Of a stretch of DNA of 64,000 nt, positions 26,381-36,042 are shown piece after piece. The translations under genes were made by a program, and so were the position numbers. The stretch spans positions 62,001 to 126,000 of the forward strand of contig JACQBC010000010.1 in the NCBI GenBank assembly GCA_016194635.1, written 5' to 3'. The DNA comes from Gammaproteobacteria bacterium (GTDB lineage: Bacteria > Pseudomonadota > Gammaproteobacteria > UBA6429 > Thiohalophilaceae). The notes below the pieces were generated by a model. The model did not search any database, was not told where the DNA came from, and saw only the letters and a program-made list of their open reading frames with translations. The stretch's first letter is position 1. Every line of letters begins with the position of its first letter.

Positions 26381-28030
26381 TTACAAAATATGCGACACCA
26401 TCTCGCGTAAAATACGCCGCTTTATCCACTTGTTAGTTATCGCGGTATTCGCCCACCACCAGCCATCGTGTTGCATCGCACGCGCTGCTGCAACAATCTT
26501 GTCCGCCACGGTTGCGAAATCGCTTGGTGTATAGTCCAGGCTGAAAATGAAGCGGCCGGTGCCCACCCAGCTTAACGCCAGGCCCTCCGCGGCCAGGTAA
26601 TATTGCAGCATCCAGTTGTAACGCGACGGCGTGGTGTACCACGCGGTCCAAACGGAGGACAGGTTGGCAAACCGCAGTGGCAACCCTTCCACCTGTAAAC
26701 GCTGATTGAGCTGCCCGGCCCGGCCATCCCACACTTCATCCAGAGTCTGGTAAAGGGCGAGAACTTCCGCCGAGTCCAGTTGTTGCAGAAACTCGTCCAT
26801 TGCCGCCATCACATAGGGGTGGGAGTTAAAGGTGCCACGCGCAAAACAGATATCCGCGGGATGATCCGCGCGAAATCGCTGCATTAACGCTTTTCGTCCA
26901 CACACCACACCGATCGGTAGCCCGCCGCCAAGGGTTTTTCCATAGGTGACCATGTCCGCTTTTATACCGAAATACTCTTGCGCGCCGCCCCGGGCCAGAC
27001 GAAACCCGGTAAACACTTCATCGAATATCAATACGATGTTGCGCTCGTGACAGACGCTGCGTAGTTGCTGCAGCCAATCACTGTAGGCTTGTCGGTCGAA
27101 ATGGGCACGCCGTGAACTGTCCACCAACGAGGAATCGCCTGGGGCATTGGCATTAGGATGTAACGCCTGTAACGGATTCACCAACACGCAGGCGATGTCC
27201 TTGCGTGTACGTAATACCCGTAAGGTCGCCTCGTCCATCTCTTTTAAGGTGTAAGTTTCATGCGCCGGCACGGGATTGCCAATACCCGGTTGCACATCGC
27301 CCCACCAGCCGTGGTATGCTCCGCAGAAACGCACCAGATGCGAACGCCGCGTGTGGTAACGCGCCAACCGCACAGCTTGCATGACCGCTTCGGTCCCCGA
27401 CATGTGAAATGACACCGCATCCAATCCTGAAATACGTTTCAGCCGCGTGACATTCTGGGTAATAATCGGATGATACCTGCCCAGCACCGGCCCCAGCGCC
27501 GCGACGCGCTCAGTGCCGCGCACCAAACATTTTTTATAAAAATCGTAACCCAATAGATTGACACCGTAAGAACCGGCAAGATCGTAGAATGAATTATCAT
27601 CGAGATCCGTCAAGGTCACGCCCGACGACGCCGTGACGAAAACGCCGGTTTTCAGGTGTGTACGCACGTAACGGCTGAACTGGAAGGGAACACGGTACAC
27701 ATGGGTGAAGTGCAGATCGGGGAGGCTGGCATAAACCTCGGCGGTGAGTTGGACCGTCGCCGCGAAACGCGCGCGAAAAACATCGGCAAGACGCATGAAG
27801 CCCGTGCGTCGGCGCGCGGCAATGTCATCGGGCGCGTCATCCGAACAAAAAAAATACACCTCGTCGTACTCGTAAAAAGGTATGATCGCCGCCAATCGCC
27901 GCGCCATCCTGGAATGACCGGACAGCGAAGGGTGCTTGGCCAGGGAAAGCTGCAATCGCGTGACAAGTTTTGACAGAACAAAGACGATGGCCGTCGCGCC
28001 CAAGATATACACTAGCAACTTGCTGTACAT
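26381..28030 (-). CDS. Membrane-anchored class III aminotransferase (glutamate-1-semialdehyde aminomutase-like)
   Basis: 549 residues from the ATG at 28028-28030 (GAGGAA just upstream; an ATG at 28042 is also possible). One N-terminal membrane helix (residues ~4-25) precedes an extra ~110-residue domain and then a fold-type I PLP enzyme: FHMSGTEAVMQAVRLARYHT, FCGAYHGWWGD, LIFDEVFTGFRLARGG (cofactor Asp ~337) and the PLP-Lys in TYGKTLGGG (~365), ending with CFARGTFNSHPYVM. It resembles HemL-type and aminotransferase modules of polyketide pathways more than true HemL, which has no membrane anchor and is ~430 residues. It is divergent from Psd, 107 bases apart, so it may make or modify an amine-bearing lipid or secondary metabolite. 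Confidence 0.8.
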   Translation of the reverse strand: MYSKLLVYILGATAIVFVLSKLVTRLQLSLAKHPSLSGHSRMARRLAAIIPFYEYDEVYFFCSDDAPDDIAARRRTGFMRLADVFRARFAATVQLTAEVYASLPDLHFTHVYRVPFQFSRYVRTHLKTGVFVTASSGVTLTDLDDNSFYDLAGSYGVNLLGYDFYKKCLVRGTERVAALGPVLGRYHPIITQNVTRLKRISGLDAVSFHMSGTEAVMQAVRLARYHTRRSHLVRFCGAYHGWWGDVQPGIGNPVPAHETYTLKEMDEATLRVLRTRKDIACVLVNPLQALHPNANAPGDSSLVDSSRRAHFDRQAYSDWLQQLRSVCHERNIVLIFDEVFTGFRLARGGAQEYFGIKADMVTYGKTLGGGLPIGVVCGRKALMQRFRADHPADICFARGTFNSHPYVMAAMDEFLQQLDSAEVLALYQTLDEVWDGRAGQLNQRLQVEGLPLRFANLSSVWTAWYTTPSRYNWMLQYYLAAEGLALSWVGTGRFIFSLDYTPSDFATVADKIVAAARAMQHDGWWWANTAITNKWIKRRILREMVSHIL

Positions 28031-28137
28031 TTCATTCCTCATAGTATACTTAAGAACTGCGTTGACGAAGCCTCGTCAACGCACGCCATCGCAATTATAG
28101 AATTCGTGAATAGTAATGCGATCACTATTACAACCAC

Positions 28138-29031
28138 ATGACAATAAAATATTTTCTAAACAAGTTCTTCCACCAGGAAAGCATTAATTTCTGGCTGACC
28201 AACCGCATACCCCGGCAATGGTTGACGCGCTGGATGGGTTGGTTTAGTCAAATTGAACAACCCTGGGTACGTGATCTATCCATTACGCTCTGGCGGTATT
28301 TGGCCGACCCGGATCTGAGCGATGCCAAAAAGACCCGCTTCAGCAGCTTACACGATTGCTTCATTCGGGAACTTCAAGCGGACGCCCGGCCGATCGCTTC
28401 CGATCCTGAAGTCATTGTAAGCCCCTGTGATGCGATTGTGGGGGCCTGCGGTAAGATCGAAGGTACTGAGCTTGTACAGGCCAAAGGTTTCCCGTACACA
28501 CTGTGTGATCTATTGGCTGATCCTGATCTGGTCGGTATTTACCGCAATGGCCACTACATCACCCTGCGCATTACCGCCACGATGTACCACCGCTTCCATG
28601 CTCCGCACGACTGCCGCGTCGAGCAAGTAACCTATATAACGGGCGACACCTGGAACGTCAACCCGATCGCTTTAAAACGTATCGAGAAGCTGTTTTGCAA
28701 AAATGAACGGGCGGTGATTCGCTGTCGCCTCGAACCCAGCGGGCATTTGATAACCTTGGTACCGGTCGCGGCCGTGCTGGTCGCCAGTATCCGTCTGCAT
28801 TGCCTGGACGTTCTGCTCCACCTCCGGCATCGCGGTCCCACGGTCATGGCGTGTAACGCGCACCTGCGCAAGGGCGAGGAAATGGGTTGGTTTCAACACG
28901 GCTCAACCATCATCGTGTTCGCGCCGCCGGGGTTTAACTTGTGTGCGCAGATACAACAAGGAGCCATGATCCGCATGGGCCAGCGTTTATTGCACCTACC
29001 CACCCAGGATGGGATTACCTCGCCGCTGTAA
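28138..29031 (+). CDS. psd: Phosphatidylserine decarboxylase
   Basis: A 297-residue proenzyme. The autocleavage motif is HGST (residues 254-257: WFQHGSTIIVF), a variant of the usual LGST/GGST, with Ser256 expected to become the pyruvoyl group. Upstream conserved elements include SPCDAIVGACGKIEG (Asp98), KGFPYTLCDLLAD, and YHRFHAPHDCRVE with the catalytic His. It converts phosphatidylserine to phosphatidylethanolamine at the inner membrane. It is divergent from the aminotransferase gene and is followed 61 bases later by a PEP-CTERM gene. The neighbouring lipid genes raise the possibility that it acts on a special serine lipid rather than being the housekeeping copy. Confidence 0.9.
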   Translation: MTIKYFLNKFFHQESINFWLTNRIPRQWLTRWMGWFSQIEQPWVRDLSITLWRYLADPDLSDAKKTRFSSLHDCFIRELQADARPIASDPEVIVSPCDAIVGACGKIEGTELVQAKGFPYTLCDLLADPDLVGIYRNGHYITLRITATMYHRFHAPHDCRVEQVTYITGDTWNVNPIALKRIEKLFCKNERAVIRCRLEPSGHLITLVPVAAVLVASIRLHCLDVLLHLRHRGPTVMACNAHLRKGEEMGWFQHGSTIIVFAPPGFNLCAQIQQGAMIRMGQRLLHLPTQDGITSPL

Positions 29032-29092
29032 TCAGCGCGTCATATTCATACCTGATAATAGAGCCACTATTACAATAACGTATGGGGTTGAC

Positions 29093-29860
29093 ATGACTGG
29101 AATAAAACGGCTCCTCCTTCTGCTCACTTGGTTTTTTTCCTCCGGTCGGCGCATCAGGGAAACAAGAGTTCTTTCCTGTTTGTTATTCGCAGTTACGGCC
29201 GGACATATCCAAGCCGCCATCGTGTGTTCCACACCCTGTCCCGGCTCGACCGTCACCACAAGCCACCCTCCACCTACTTCTACCGGCGCCGACGGTCCCC
29301 TGTTCGTGACAACGAATTTAACATTGTCCTTAGTACCGGATACTATTTTTAATTTTACAACACTGAACACGGCAACGGGATCACTACTGGATTTTGGTGC
29401 GCCTGGCGCAGCTACTACGATATATCTACTAGCCACATCCGATATTCAAATAAATGGTTCAATCAACGCGGGGCCGGCCTCCCTGGTTATATCGACACCG
29501 GGTAGTATTACGCTCAATGGTAGTTTGCCTGGCAGTAATCTTACCCTCTGGGCTAATTCGGTTATTCTCGGTCAATCGACGAGCTTTGGAGGCCTTGCGC
29601 TGCAGTCTGCCGTCACGCTTACAGGCGGCACCAGTCCTATCACTGTCAATCAAAATCCAGATCAATCGGTATCCATCATCAATAACAATTTTGCCATCAC
29701 CAACCCAGGCGGAATCATTACCATCGCCCCTACCCCACTCCCGACAACCGCACTGTTGTTTATCGCAGGATTAGGTGTAATCGGTCTGTTTTACCGTAGG
29801 CGAATCACTGTTGCTACGGCACACGCTACTCAGATCTCTTTACCAGCGTCATACTGCTAA
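29093..29860 (+). CDS. PEP-CTERM-type sorted exported protein
   Basis: 255 residues from the ATG at 29093 (GGGG about eight bases upstream); a longer frame to 29009 overlaps psd and is unlikely. An N-terminal signal segment with an Arg-containing start (LLFAVTAGHIQAA) leads to a Thr/Ser/Gly/Asn-rich beta-rich body of alternating SITLNGSLPGSNLTLWANS-like strands. The C-terminus PLPTTALLFIAGLGVIGLFY followed by RRR is a PEP-CTERM sorting tail (Pro-x-Pro motif, hydrophobic helix, basic end), cut by an exosortase. The last 35 bases overlap the 3' end of the convergent protease gene. Function of the mature protein is unknown; it is probably surface or matrix. Confidence 0.8.
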   Translation: MTGIKRLLLLLTWFFSSGRRIRETRVLSCLLFAVTAGHIQAAIVCSTPCPGSTVTTSHPPPTSTGADGPLFVTTNLTLSLVPDTIFNFTTLNTATGSLLDFGAPGAATTIYLLATSDIQINGSINAGPASLVISTPGSITLNGSLPGSNLTLWANSVILGQSTSFGGLALQSAVTLTGGTSPITVNQNPDQSVSIINNNFAITNPGGIITIAPTPLPTTALLFIAGLGVIGLFYRRRITVATAHATQISLPASYC

Positions 29861-31612
29861 TTAATAACAGCATCAGCGCTAATGCCCACCCAGGCAAAAA
29901 CGGGATGTCCGTATCAATGCCCGCGCCGCTATCGATGGTTTGCTGCCACTGCAGCGCCACTTCCCCGCTGGCAGCGTTCACGCCGTCGATTGCAATGAAA
30001 TAGGTTTGTCCGGCCTGGGCATAGAACGTTACGAGACTGCTGCCGGCGGTGGCGCCACCGTTATTATCCGCTGCCGTCAACGATAAATTACCCAAGGCCG
30101 TCCCGGTATACACCGCCAGCACGGTATCAAAACTTGAACCGTTGGTATTCATTGTCACCCATCCTGTTTGGGTGGCGGTCCAGCGGTACCAAATCGAGGC
30201 GCCTCCGGCAACGCCGGCGTGATTCGGCTCAAGTGGTTCCTTGGTCGCACCTAGGGTTATTCCAGAGACGTTGCCGCTGCTACCTAAAAGAACCAAGGCC
30301 GCACTGAACGGATTATTCACCGCGCCTACCGCATCCAACACATCCAGCCGTGGCTTGATAGTGCCGTTGCGTGCATCGGTAATGAGTTTGCGGCTTTGCA
30401 GTAACCGCGCCTGAAGGGAACTTAGATTCTCCGAGGGGTAGGCGGATCGCAACAAGGCGACGGTGCCGGCAACGTGCGGCGTGGCTTGCGATGTGCCCGA
30501 GGCACTATAGTTGGCGGCCGTGATTACCGCGCCGGGCGCCCATAAAGTATGATAACCGGCGCTGTTGCTAAAACATGTCACCTGATCCGCCGTCGTGCTG
30601 GCATCGGTGCAATTGCTATACGACTGAGGACCAACATTGGCATCGTACACTGCTCCTACCGAGATTGCACCGGGCGTGCATGCCGGTAGATTGATACCCG
30701 CGCTGTAACCGTTATTACCATTGGCGACTACCACCGCTATTCCGGCGGCATTGGCGTTGGCGAACGGCACTACAAACGGATTGGTCACGCTGGAATTGCA
30801 GGGCGTGGTGTAGTTGCCGCCATCCCCCAGACTCAGATTGATCGCGACGATGTTATAGGCGACTTGATTGGCTATAGCCCAATTGATCCCGGCAAGCACA
30901 TCACTGGTCACGGCAGTGGCGCCGTTAAAAATATCCAACACGGCCAAGCCGGCCCCAGGGGCGACCCCCGCGACGATGCCCGACACATTGGTGCCATGCC
31001 CGGAATCATCGAGTTGACCATCGTTGGGTGCGATATCCAACGCCGCCACCACGCGGCAACCTTGGGGAATTCCGGGTGCCGTGCAATTGCCGAAAGCGTT
31101 AAAGGTATAATTCACCCCGGTGTCTAAAATCGCCACCGTGGTATGTTGGCCGGTAAATCCCATACTCCAAACCTTGGGCGCGCTGATCAGCGGCAGGCTT
31201 TGCGTCAACTGGGTATAGAATTCCTGCTCAGGATAAATGGCCAGCACCTGCGCCAACTGATCCAAGAGGTGTAAAGCAATCTCGTCGCCGACCTGCAACT
31301 TCAACATCGGTAAATGCGAATAATCGCGACTCATTTGCAGAGTGGTGCGGTTTAGCTTGGAGACCAGATCTTGTTTTAAGAGATGATAGCGCGCCAGGAG
31401 TTGCGGATTGATCTCCGGCGCTAAGACATTGGCCGCCGTATCGCGTAACAACACCACCACCGGTTGTGCTTGTTGGTTGCGTAATTGCTGCAGCGTCCGC
31501 GTTGCGGCCGCGGTCGAGGTATCGAACTTCCCATAAGGTAAGGCCGATGCTGCCACGGGCAACAACGTTAAGAGTGGCCATGATAAAAAAAATATCGACG
31601 TATAATCACCAT
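29826..31612 (-). CDS. Subtilisin-like (S8) protease with IPTL-type sorting tail; signal peptide out of frame
   Basis: Catalytic triad in AILDTGVN (Asp), DSGHGTNVSG (His) and ASGTSQATPHVAG (Ser); oxyanion Asn in VANGNNG. In the corrected numbering these fall at about 164, 206 and 375. A pre-peptidase-like beta domain follows (~430-560), and the end DTDIPFLPGWALALM plus a basic tail is an IPTL-CTERM-like signal for exosortase H. No start codon exists in this frame near a signal peptide. The ATG at 31610-31612, ten bases after the upstream protease stop, is one base out of frame: a run of eight T (31585-31592) would need nine to give MVIIRRYFFLSWPLLTLLPV. As written the ATG frame stops after 14 codons. 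Confidence 0.8.
31585..31592 (-). other. T8 homopolymer tract controlling the protease reading frame
   Basis: On the coding strand eight T residues lie seven codons after the ATG at 31612. With eight the frame closes quickly; with nine it joins a complete signal peptide to the protease. This is the arrangement of a phase-variable tract, an inactivating deletion, or a sequencing error. Confidence 0.7.
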
Positions 31613-31621
31613 CGTTACACT

Positions 31622-34600
31622 CTAAGCAATCTCCAATCGCTGCGTACTCTCTTTCCAAGCCAGACCCAACAGCAACAGGCCACCCATAACCATCAAACCC
31701 CATTGCGGCAACGCGGGGATCTCGCTGTCGACAATATCCGCATTAACCGTCGTGGAAACACCTGCGCTATTGTTAGTGGAATTTTGATCAATGGAATCGG
31801 CACTCACATAGGCCGTACTGTTAAGATTGCCCGCGGCCAAAGGGGAAATCGTGACCTGTAAACCCGTTGCGGCGCCACTTGCCATCGTCCCAAGGACACA
31901 GGTGACGACACCGGTACCCGCTGTACAACCGGATGAAGACGAAATTACCTGAGTCGACCCGGGTAGTGCTAACGTCACCATCACATTGGTTGCGATGCCG
32001 CTACCTTGATTGGTAACAGTGATCGCGTAGCTCAACGGTATACCCACAGACGCGGGGAGGGGGGATTGATTGAGGGTGACCAGGAGATCGGCCTTGCCGG
32101 TGGTTGTGTTTGCGGTATTGAAGGTGCCCACCCCACCCTGTCCAACCGTTTGAACAGCGAACACGGCAGGCAGTGTCGTACCCGTACCTAATTGCCCGCC
32201 GTCATTGGCCCCCCAGGCTTGAATCGTCAGATCACCATCGAGTGTCAGCAGATGCGATGCCCCCGCGCTAATCGACACCGCATTACTTACATTCGATGAT
32301 TGCACGGGAGTTGTGCTGTAAATTAAGGTGCCGCTGCTGCCATTGCCTAATTGGCCCGCATTCCCATTTCCCCAGGTCCATACTGTACCATCGGACTTCA
32401 CGGCCGTTGAAAAATAGCCATTCCCGGCCGCAATCGAAACCACCTCGGTCAATCCACTCACCTGTACCGGCGTAAACTTACCAACCAGTGTACCGTCACC
32501 CAGCTGCCCAAAAGAGTTATCGAATCCCCACGCCCAGACGGTGCCGTCTGATTTAAGTGCGAGTGAGGTGTCAACATTCACACCGGTCGCGGCATCGCCC
32601 GCCGCCGCAATCGCAATCACATCCACGAGTCCAGGAACTTGCAGAGGAATAGTTGAAATACTGGCGGTGGTCGCGCTGATGATATGCGCATCCTTGCCCC
32701 AGGCCCAAACCGTACCGTCATTTTTGAGAGCAAGCGAACGTTTTCCCCCGGCGGCAATCGCCACCACAGCCGTCAAGCCGCTTACTTGCACCGGAATATG
32801 TTTATCCACATACGTCCCATCCCCCAGTTGTCCAAAGAAGTTATAACCCCAATCCCACACGGTGCCATCCGACTTCAGGGCCAGCGAATGTTCGGACCCC
32901 ACGACTGTGGTGATCACTCCCGCCAGACCGCTGACTTGCACCGGCGTGGATTGATCCACGGATGTATTATTACCCAATTGTCCCGTGGCGTTATAACCCC
33001 ACGCCCAAGCGGTACCGTCCGATTTCACGGCTGTGTTGTGAAACTCTCCACCCGCGATATCGGTCACGCCCGCGCTTAATGCGGCGAGCGGACCGGGGGA
33101 GGTACGTAGGGTTGTTAACGCCGTGCCATCGCCAAGCTGACCGTTACCGTTGTAGCCCCAACTCCACACGCTCCCGTCCGATTTCAGGGCGATGGAATGA
33201 TAATCACCCGCGCCAACGCGACTTTGCGCGGCACGAACGGCTGCCGCACCGTCCACGATGCCCGCACCGCATAGGGTGGTCGTGCAGTTAAGTAATACGC
33301 TTTTTGGGAAAGACCGCGCCGTCTTTTGCAACATACTCTTGACTTGCTTGAAATTAAGTTTGTTATTGACGGACAACATCAGTGAGGCGACACCGGACAC
33401 CACCGGTGCGGCTTGGCTTGTGCCGATCATATTAATGTAGGCATTGTCGTTGAGTGCGGCGGTCGTGCCGCCGTCGCCGGTAGAGGTAATGGCATCAATG
33501 GCGTATCCCGTGTCATCACCACCGGCGGCGCTTAATGCCACGGCGGAACCGGTATTGGAAAACGGACTTAGCCCACCTTCACGAGTGACGGATGTCACGG
33601 TGATGACGTTTGCACAGTTGGCCGGCCAGAAAGCGGAGACAATATCACTGTTATTTCCGGCGGCAACAACCACGACGACATTTTTCTTAACGACCGCATT
33701 AATGGCGGCTTGTATTTCAGATGGGCATACAGCCATTCCACCAAAACTAATGTTGATGACTTTAGCCGGATTGATGTTGGTGAGTGGGGTAACTGAAGGA
33801 ATACCAGCAGCCCATTGGATTGCCGCACTTACATCCAATGAGTTTCCCTGTGCGCATTTACCAGATATTCGTACCGGTAAAAGCTTTGACACCCAATTCA
33901 CCCCCGCCACCCCAATGCTGTTATTACTGATTGCCCCAATGATCCCGGCCACATGGGTACCGTGCCAGGTGCTGTCTTTCTTGGTTTGGCTTGGGTCAAA
34001 CGTACACTTTCCTAAAGAATTCGGGTTGGCTATTACGTCGGCTTGTGTGACCCAATTACCGGGGTCTGTCGGATCGGTATCTCGGCCTCCACCATCGTTG
34101 GCGATAACGGGATCGGTGATAAAATCATAACCGGAAACGGTACGGCCAATCAAATCAACGTGATTAGCTAATATGCCACCATCAAGAACAGCCACGACCA
34201 CTTTGCCACTACCGGTTGTAATGTCCCAGGCAGGCGGTAAGTTTGCGCCGCCCGCCGACGTTTTCAAATTCCATTGAGAGGTTTTATACAGTACATCGGT
34301 TGGTACTTGATCATCATAACCCCATACGCTGGGTCCTGCCGATTCGACATCCGGATGCTTTGCTATTTTTGCCGCCACGGCACGGGCTTCTTTCGGTGTC
34401 ATGACATACGGCAGAATGAGCACTTGGGGATCCGTGATCACATTACCCCTGCCTTTAATCTTGTGTTTGCGAATTTCTTTCTCCGTCAGCGGGGCCTCTT
34501 CGTAAAGTAAATGGGCTTCATCAGGAACGTTGAACGGTTTTAACTGGAGCTCAATCCCGGCGGTTTTGCTCAACGAATAGGCCTCTTCCTGGGTCATCGT

Positions 34601-34846
34601 TTCTTGGTATCCCTCGCTGGTTCTCCCATCGCGCCAGTCATAGCGCCGAAATGCGTATAGGCGTGCCGATGGCTTGAGGATAATAACCAGCTCCGTGACA
34701 CTAGGCGTATTTTCATCATTCTTAAAATCATGAAAATTCGACACAGGGGGGCGAACCACGTCTTCCTCGGCCGCCCCTATATTTCCGATACTAACTACTG
34801 CTGTAACCACGAGCACAAAGCAAATAGAGCGGTAAAGCGATTTCAT
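31622..34846 (-). CDS. Subtilisin-like (S8) protease with RCC1-type repeats and IPTL-CTERM sorting tail
   Basis: 1074 residues from the ATG at 34844-34846 (GAGGAG six bases upstream). Signal peptide (~1-26); propeptide (~50-180, ending VAAKIAKHPDVESAGPSVWG); S8 domain with Asp222 (VAVLDGGILANHVDL), His295 (DSTWHGTHVAGI), Asn in VAAGNNSD and Ser477 (MIGTSQAAPVVSG). Then about seven RCC1-like propeller repeats (HSLALKSDGTVWDWGYNFFG; GQLGDGTYVD), a DUF11-like beta sandwich (DLLVTLNQSPLPASVG) and the tail SEIPALPQWGLMVMGGLLLL with a basic end. The tail matches exosortase H substrates. Surface-anchored protease, product of the same operon as the propeptide-like protein 35 bases upstream. Confidence 0.9.
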   Translation of the reverse strand: MKSLYRSICFVLVVTAVVSIGNIGAAEEDVVRPPVSNFHDFKNDENTPSVTELVIILKPSARLYAFRRYDWRDGRTSEGYQETMTQEEAYSLSKTAGIELQLKPFNVPDEAHLLYEEAPLTEKEIRKHKIKGRGNVITDPQVLILPYVMTPKEARAVAAKIAKHPDVESAGPSVWGYDDQVPTDVLYKTSQWNLKTSAGGANLPPAWDITTGSGKVVVAVLDGGILANHVDLIGRTVSGYDFITDPVIANDGGGRDTDPTDPGNWVTQADVIANPNSLGKCTFDPSQTKKDSTWHGTHVAGIIGAISNNSIGVAGVNWVSKLLPVRISGKCAQGNSLDVSAAIQWAAGIPSVTPLTNINPAKVINISFGGMAVCPSEIQAAINAVVKKNVVVVVAAGNNSDIVSAFWPANCANVITVTSVTREGGLSPFSNTGSAVALSAAGGDDTGYAIDAITSTGDGGTTAALNDNAYINMIGTSQAAPVVSGVASLMLSVNNKLNFKQVKSMLQKTARSFPKSVLLNCTTTLCGAGIVDGAAAVRAAQSRVGAGDYHSIALKSDGSVWSWGYNGNGQLGDGTALTTLRTSPGPLAALSAGVTDIAGGEFHNTAVKSDGTAWAWGYNATGQLGNNTSVDQSTPVQVSGLAGVITTVVGSEHSLALKSDGTVWDWGYNFFGQLGDGTYVDKHIPVQVSGLTAVVAIAAGGKRSLALKNDGTVWAWGKDAHIISATTASISTIPLQVPGLVDVIAIAAAGDAATGVNVDTSLALKSDGTVWAWGFDNSFGQLGDGTLVGKFTPVQVSGLTEVVSIAAGNGYFSTAVKSDGTVWTWGNGNAGQLGNGSSGTLIYSTTPVQSSNVSNAVSISAGASHLLTLDGDLTIQAWGANDGGQLGTGTTLPAVFAVQTVGQGGVGTFNTANTTTGKADLLVTLNQSPLPASVGIPLSYAITVTNQGSGIATNVMVTLALPGSTQVISSSSGCTAGTGVVTCVLGTMASGAATGLQVTISPLAAGNLNSTAYVSADSIDQNSTNNSAGVSTTVNADIVDSEIPALPQWGLMVMGGLLLLGLAWKESTQRLEIA

Positions 34847-34881
34847 CGTCTGCTCCTCGAGGAAGATTGGGCGTTGACCAA

Positions 34882-35289
34882 TCAATGGGGTAGACCGTTG
34901 GGTTTAGTGGGGGGTCGCTGGTGGAATTCCGGATCGATCGGCTCCACAGCGTCGATATCCGGCTGTGCGGACAATTGGGTGGCGATGGCCCACGCTTCAG
35001 CTCGTGTCATGGCACGCGGCAAGCCGACGATGTGCGCGTTGTCTGAGGTTTCTACCATCGGAGTGAGGATCACGCCTGCCATTGAACTTAAATCGGCTGC
35101 TTCCTTAATCGTCAGCGGGGTTCTTAGCGTATGGGCCTGTGCCTTCAGTCGAATATGCAGTTGAACGACGTTGGCAACCTCACCTTGCGCGTGAACTCCT
35201 GTCATGAACAACGATATTAAAAAAGTGAAGCCCATTGATTTAAGTAGTATTTTTCCTTTCGAGCTGACAGTGCGATGGGAATTCGACAT
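34882..35289 (-). CDS. Stand-alone protease-propeptide (I9-like) protein
   Basis: 135 residues with a strong GGAGG ribosome-binding site seven bases before the ATG. A signal peptide (~18-35, ending GVHA) leads to a single domain: VVQLHIRLKAQAHTLRTPLT, DLSSMAGVILTPM and MTRAEAWAIATQLSAQPDID ending AVEPIDPEF. This parallels the propeptide of the next gene (ELVIILKPSARL, EAYSLSKTAGIELQLKP and MTPKEARAVAAKIAKHPDVE), i.e. an inhibitor_I9-like fold without its protease. It may act in trans as folding chaperone or inhibitor of the adjacent S8 proteases. It is first in the protease operon. The homology claim rests on this side-by-side reading. Confidence 0.7.
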   Translation of the reverse strand: MSNSHRTVSSKGKILLKSMGFTFLISLFMTGVHAQGEVANVVQLHIRLKAQAHTLRTPLTIKEAADLSSMAGVILTPMVETSDNAHIVGLPRAMTRAEAWAIATQLSAQPDIDAVEPIDPEFHQRPPTKPNGLPH

Positions 35290-35487
35290 ACTACGCCTCC
35301 GGCTATAAATTGGACGCCACCTTACCCGGCTGCGTCTTTTACATTATTGTTCCTAACTTGATAACGGATAGAATAGCAAATGTATGTTACATAAATGATT
35401 CTCAGTATTTTATTAAATAGGCGGAAATTGTCATCAAATTTTCTTCACCTTGCGTTAGGCTCGTAAAAACGTAACCGTAGCCCACAC

Positions 35488-36042
35488 ATGGATAAATGGC
35501 TTAAACTCGGCAACACTTATTATCGGCGGTATCACGCGCGGCCGGTGGTGATCACGTTGATGTTTCTAGTGTTATTTTTCTTGATGCAAACCGGCTTCCA
35601 AAACACCCGTGACACGGCGGTGGAACGATTCGCCATCGATACCGTTACGGTACAACCCGCGGCTTGGTTGATCCGGCAATTTTCCGGTCCCGCACCGGTC
35701 ATCGCCCAAGGGCATCGTATTGTCTCGCCGGGGATCCGTTTGTCCGTGCTCAACGGATGCGAGGGATTTGAAGGAATATTTTTAATTATAGCGGCGATCC
35801 TGGCCTTTCCAGCGCGCCTAAATAAAAAATTGCTTGGCATTATCGCCGGCACCGGGTTGATGTATGGGCTAAATCAACTGCGTATCGCCTTGTTGTTTTA
35901 TACCTTGCATTATGATCGCTCCTGGTTTAACCCAATCCACGGCTATATCGGCCCCACCTTGATCATTATCATCGGCGGCCTGTTCTTTTTTTATTACCTC
36001 TCGCGTCTCAATCGCATCGATGAACAGCGCGGCGTGGTTTAA
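35488..36042 (+). CDS. xrtH: Exosortase H (XrtH-type)
   Basis: A 184-residue multi-pass membrane protein carrying the exosortase catalytic set: Cys91 in NGCEGFEGIFL, Arg132 in LNQLRIALLFY and His151 in NPIHGYIGPT. It cleaves and probably transfers C-terminal sorting tails of exported proteins at the inner membrane. The short length and the following partner gene, together with two nearby IPxLPxW-tailed proteases, fit the XrtH subtype that handles IPTL-CTERM proteins rather than the larger EpsH/XrtA type. The start ATG has no strong ribosome-binding site. It is divergent from the protease operon, with 198 bases between them that must carry both promoters. Confidence 0.85.
   Translation: MDKWLKLGNTYYRRYHARPVVITLMFLVLFFLMQTGFQNTRDTAVERFAIDTVTVQPAAWLIRQFSGPAPVIAQGHRIVSPGIRLSVLNGCEGFEGIFLIIAAILAFPARLNKKLLGIIAGTGLMYGLNQLRIALLFYTLHYDRSWFNPIHGYIGPTLIIIIGGLFFFYYLSRLNRIDEQRGVV

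Noticed and set aside
29009-29092. Longer N-terminus for the PEP-CTERM protein overlapping psd
   Set aside because: The signal peptide begins at the ATG at 29093; the upstream part is psd sequence in another frame and a non-coding-like spacer.
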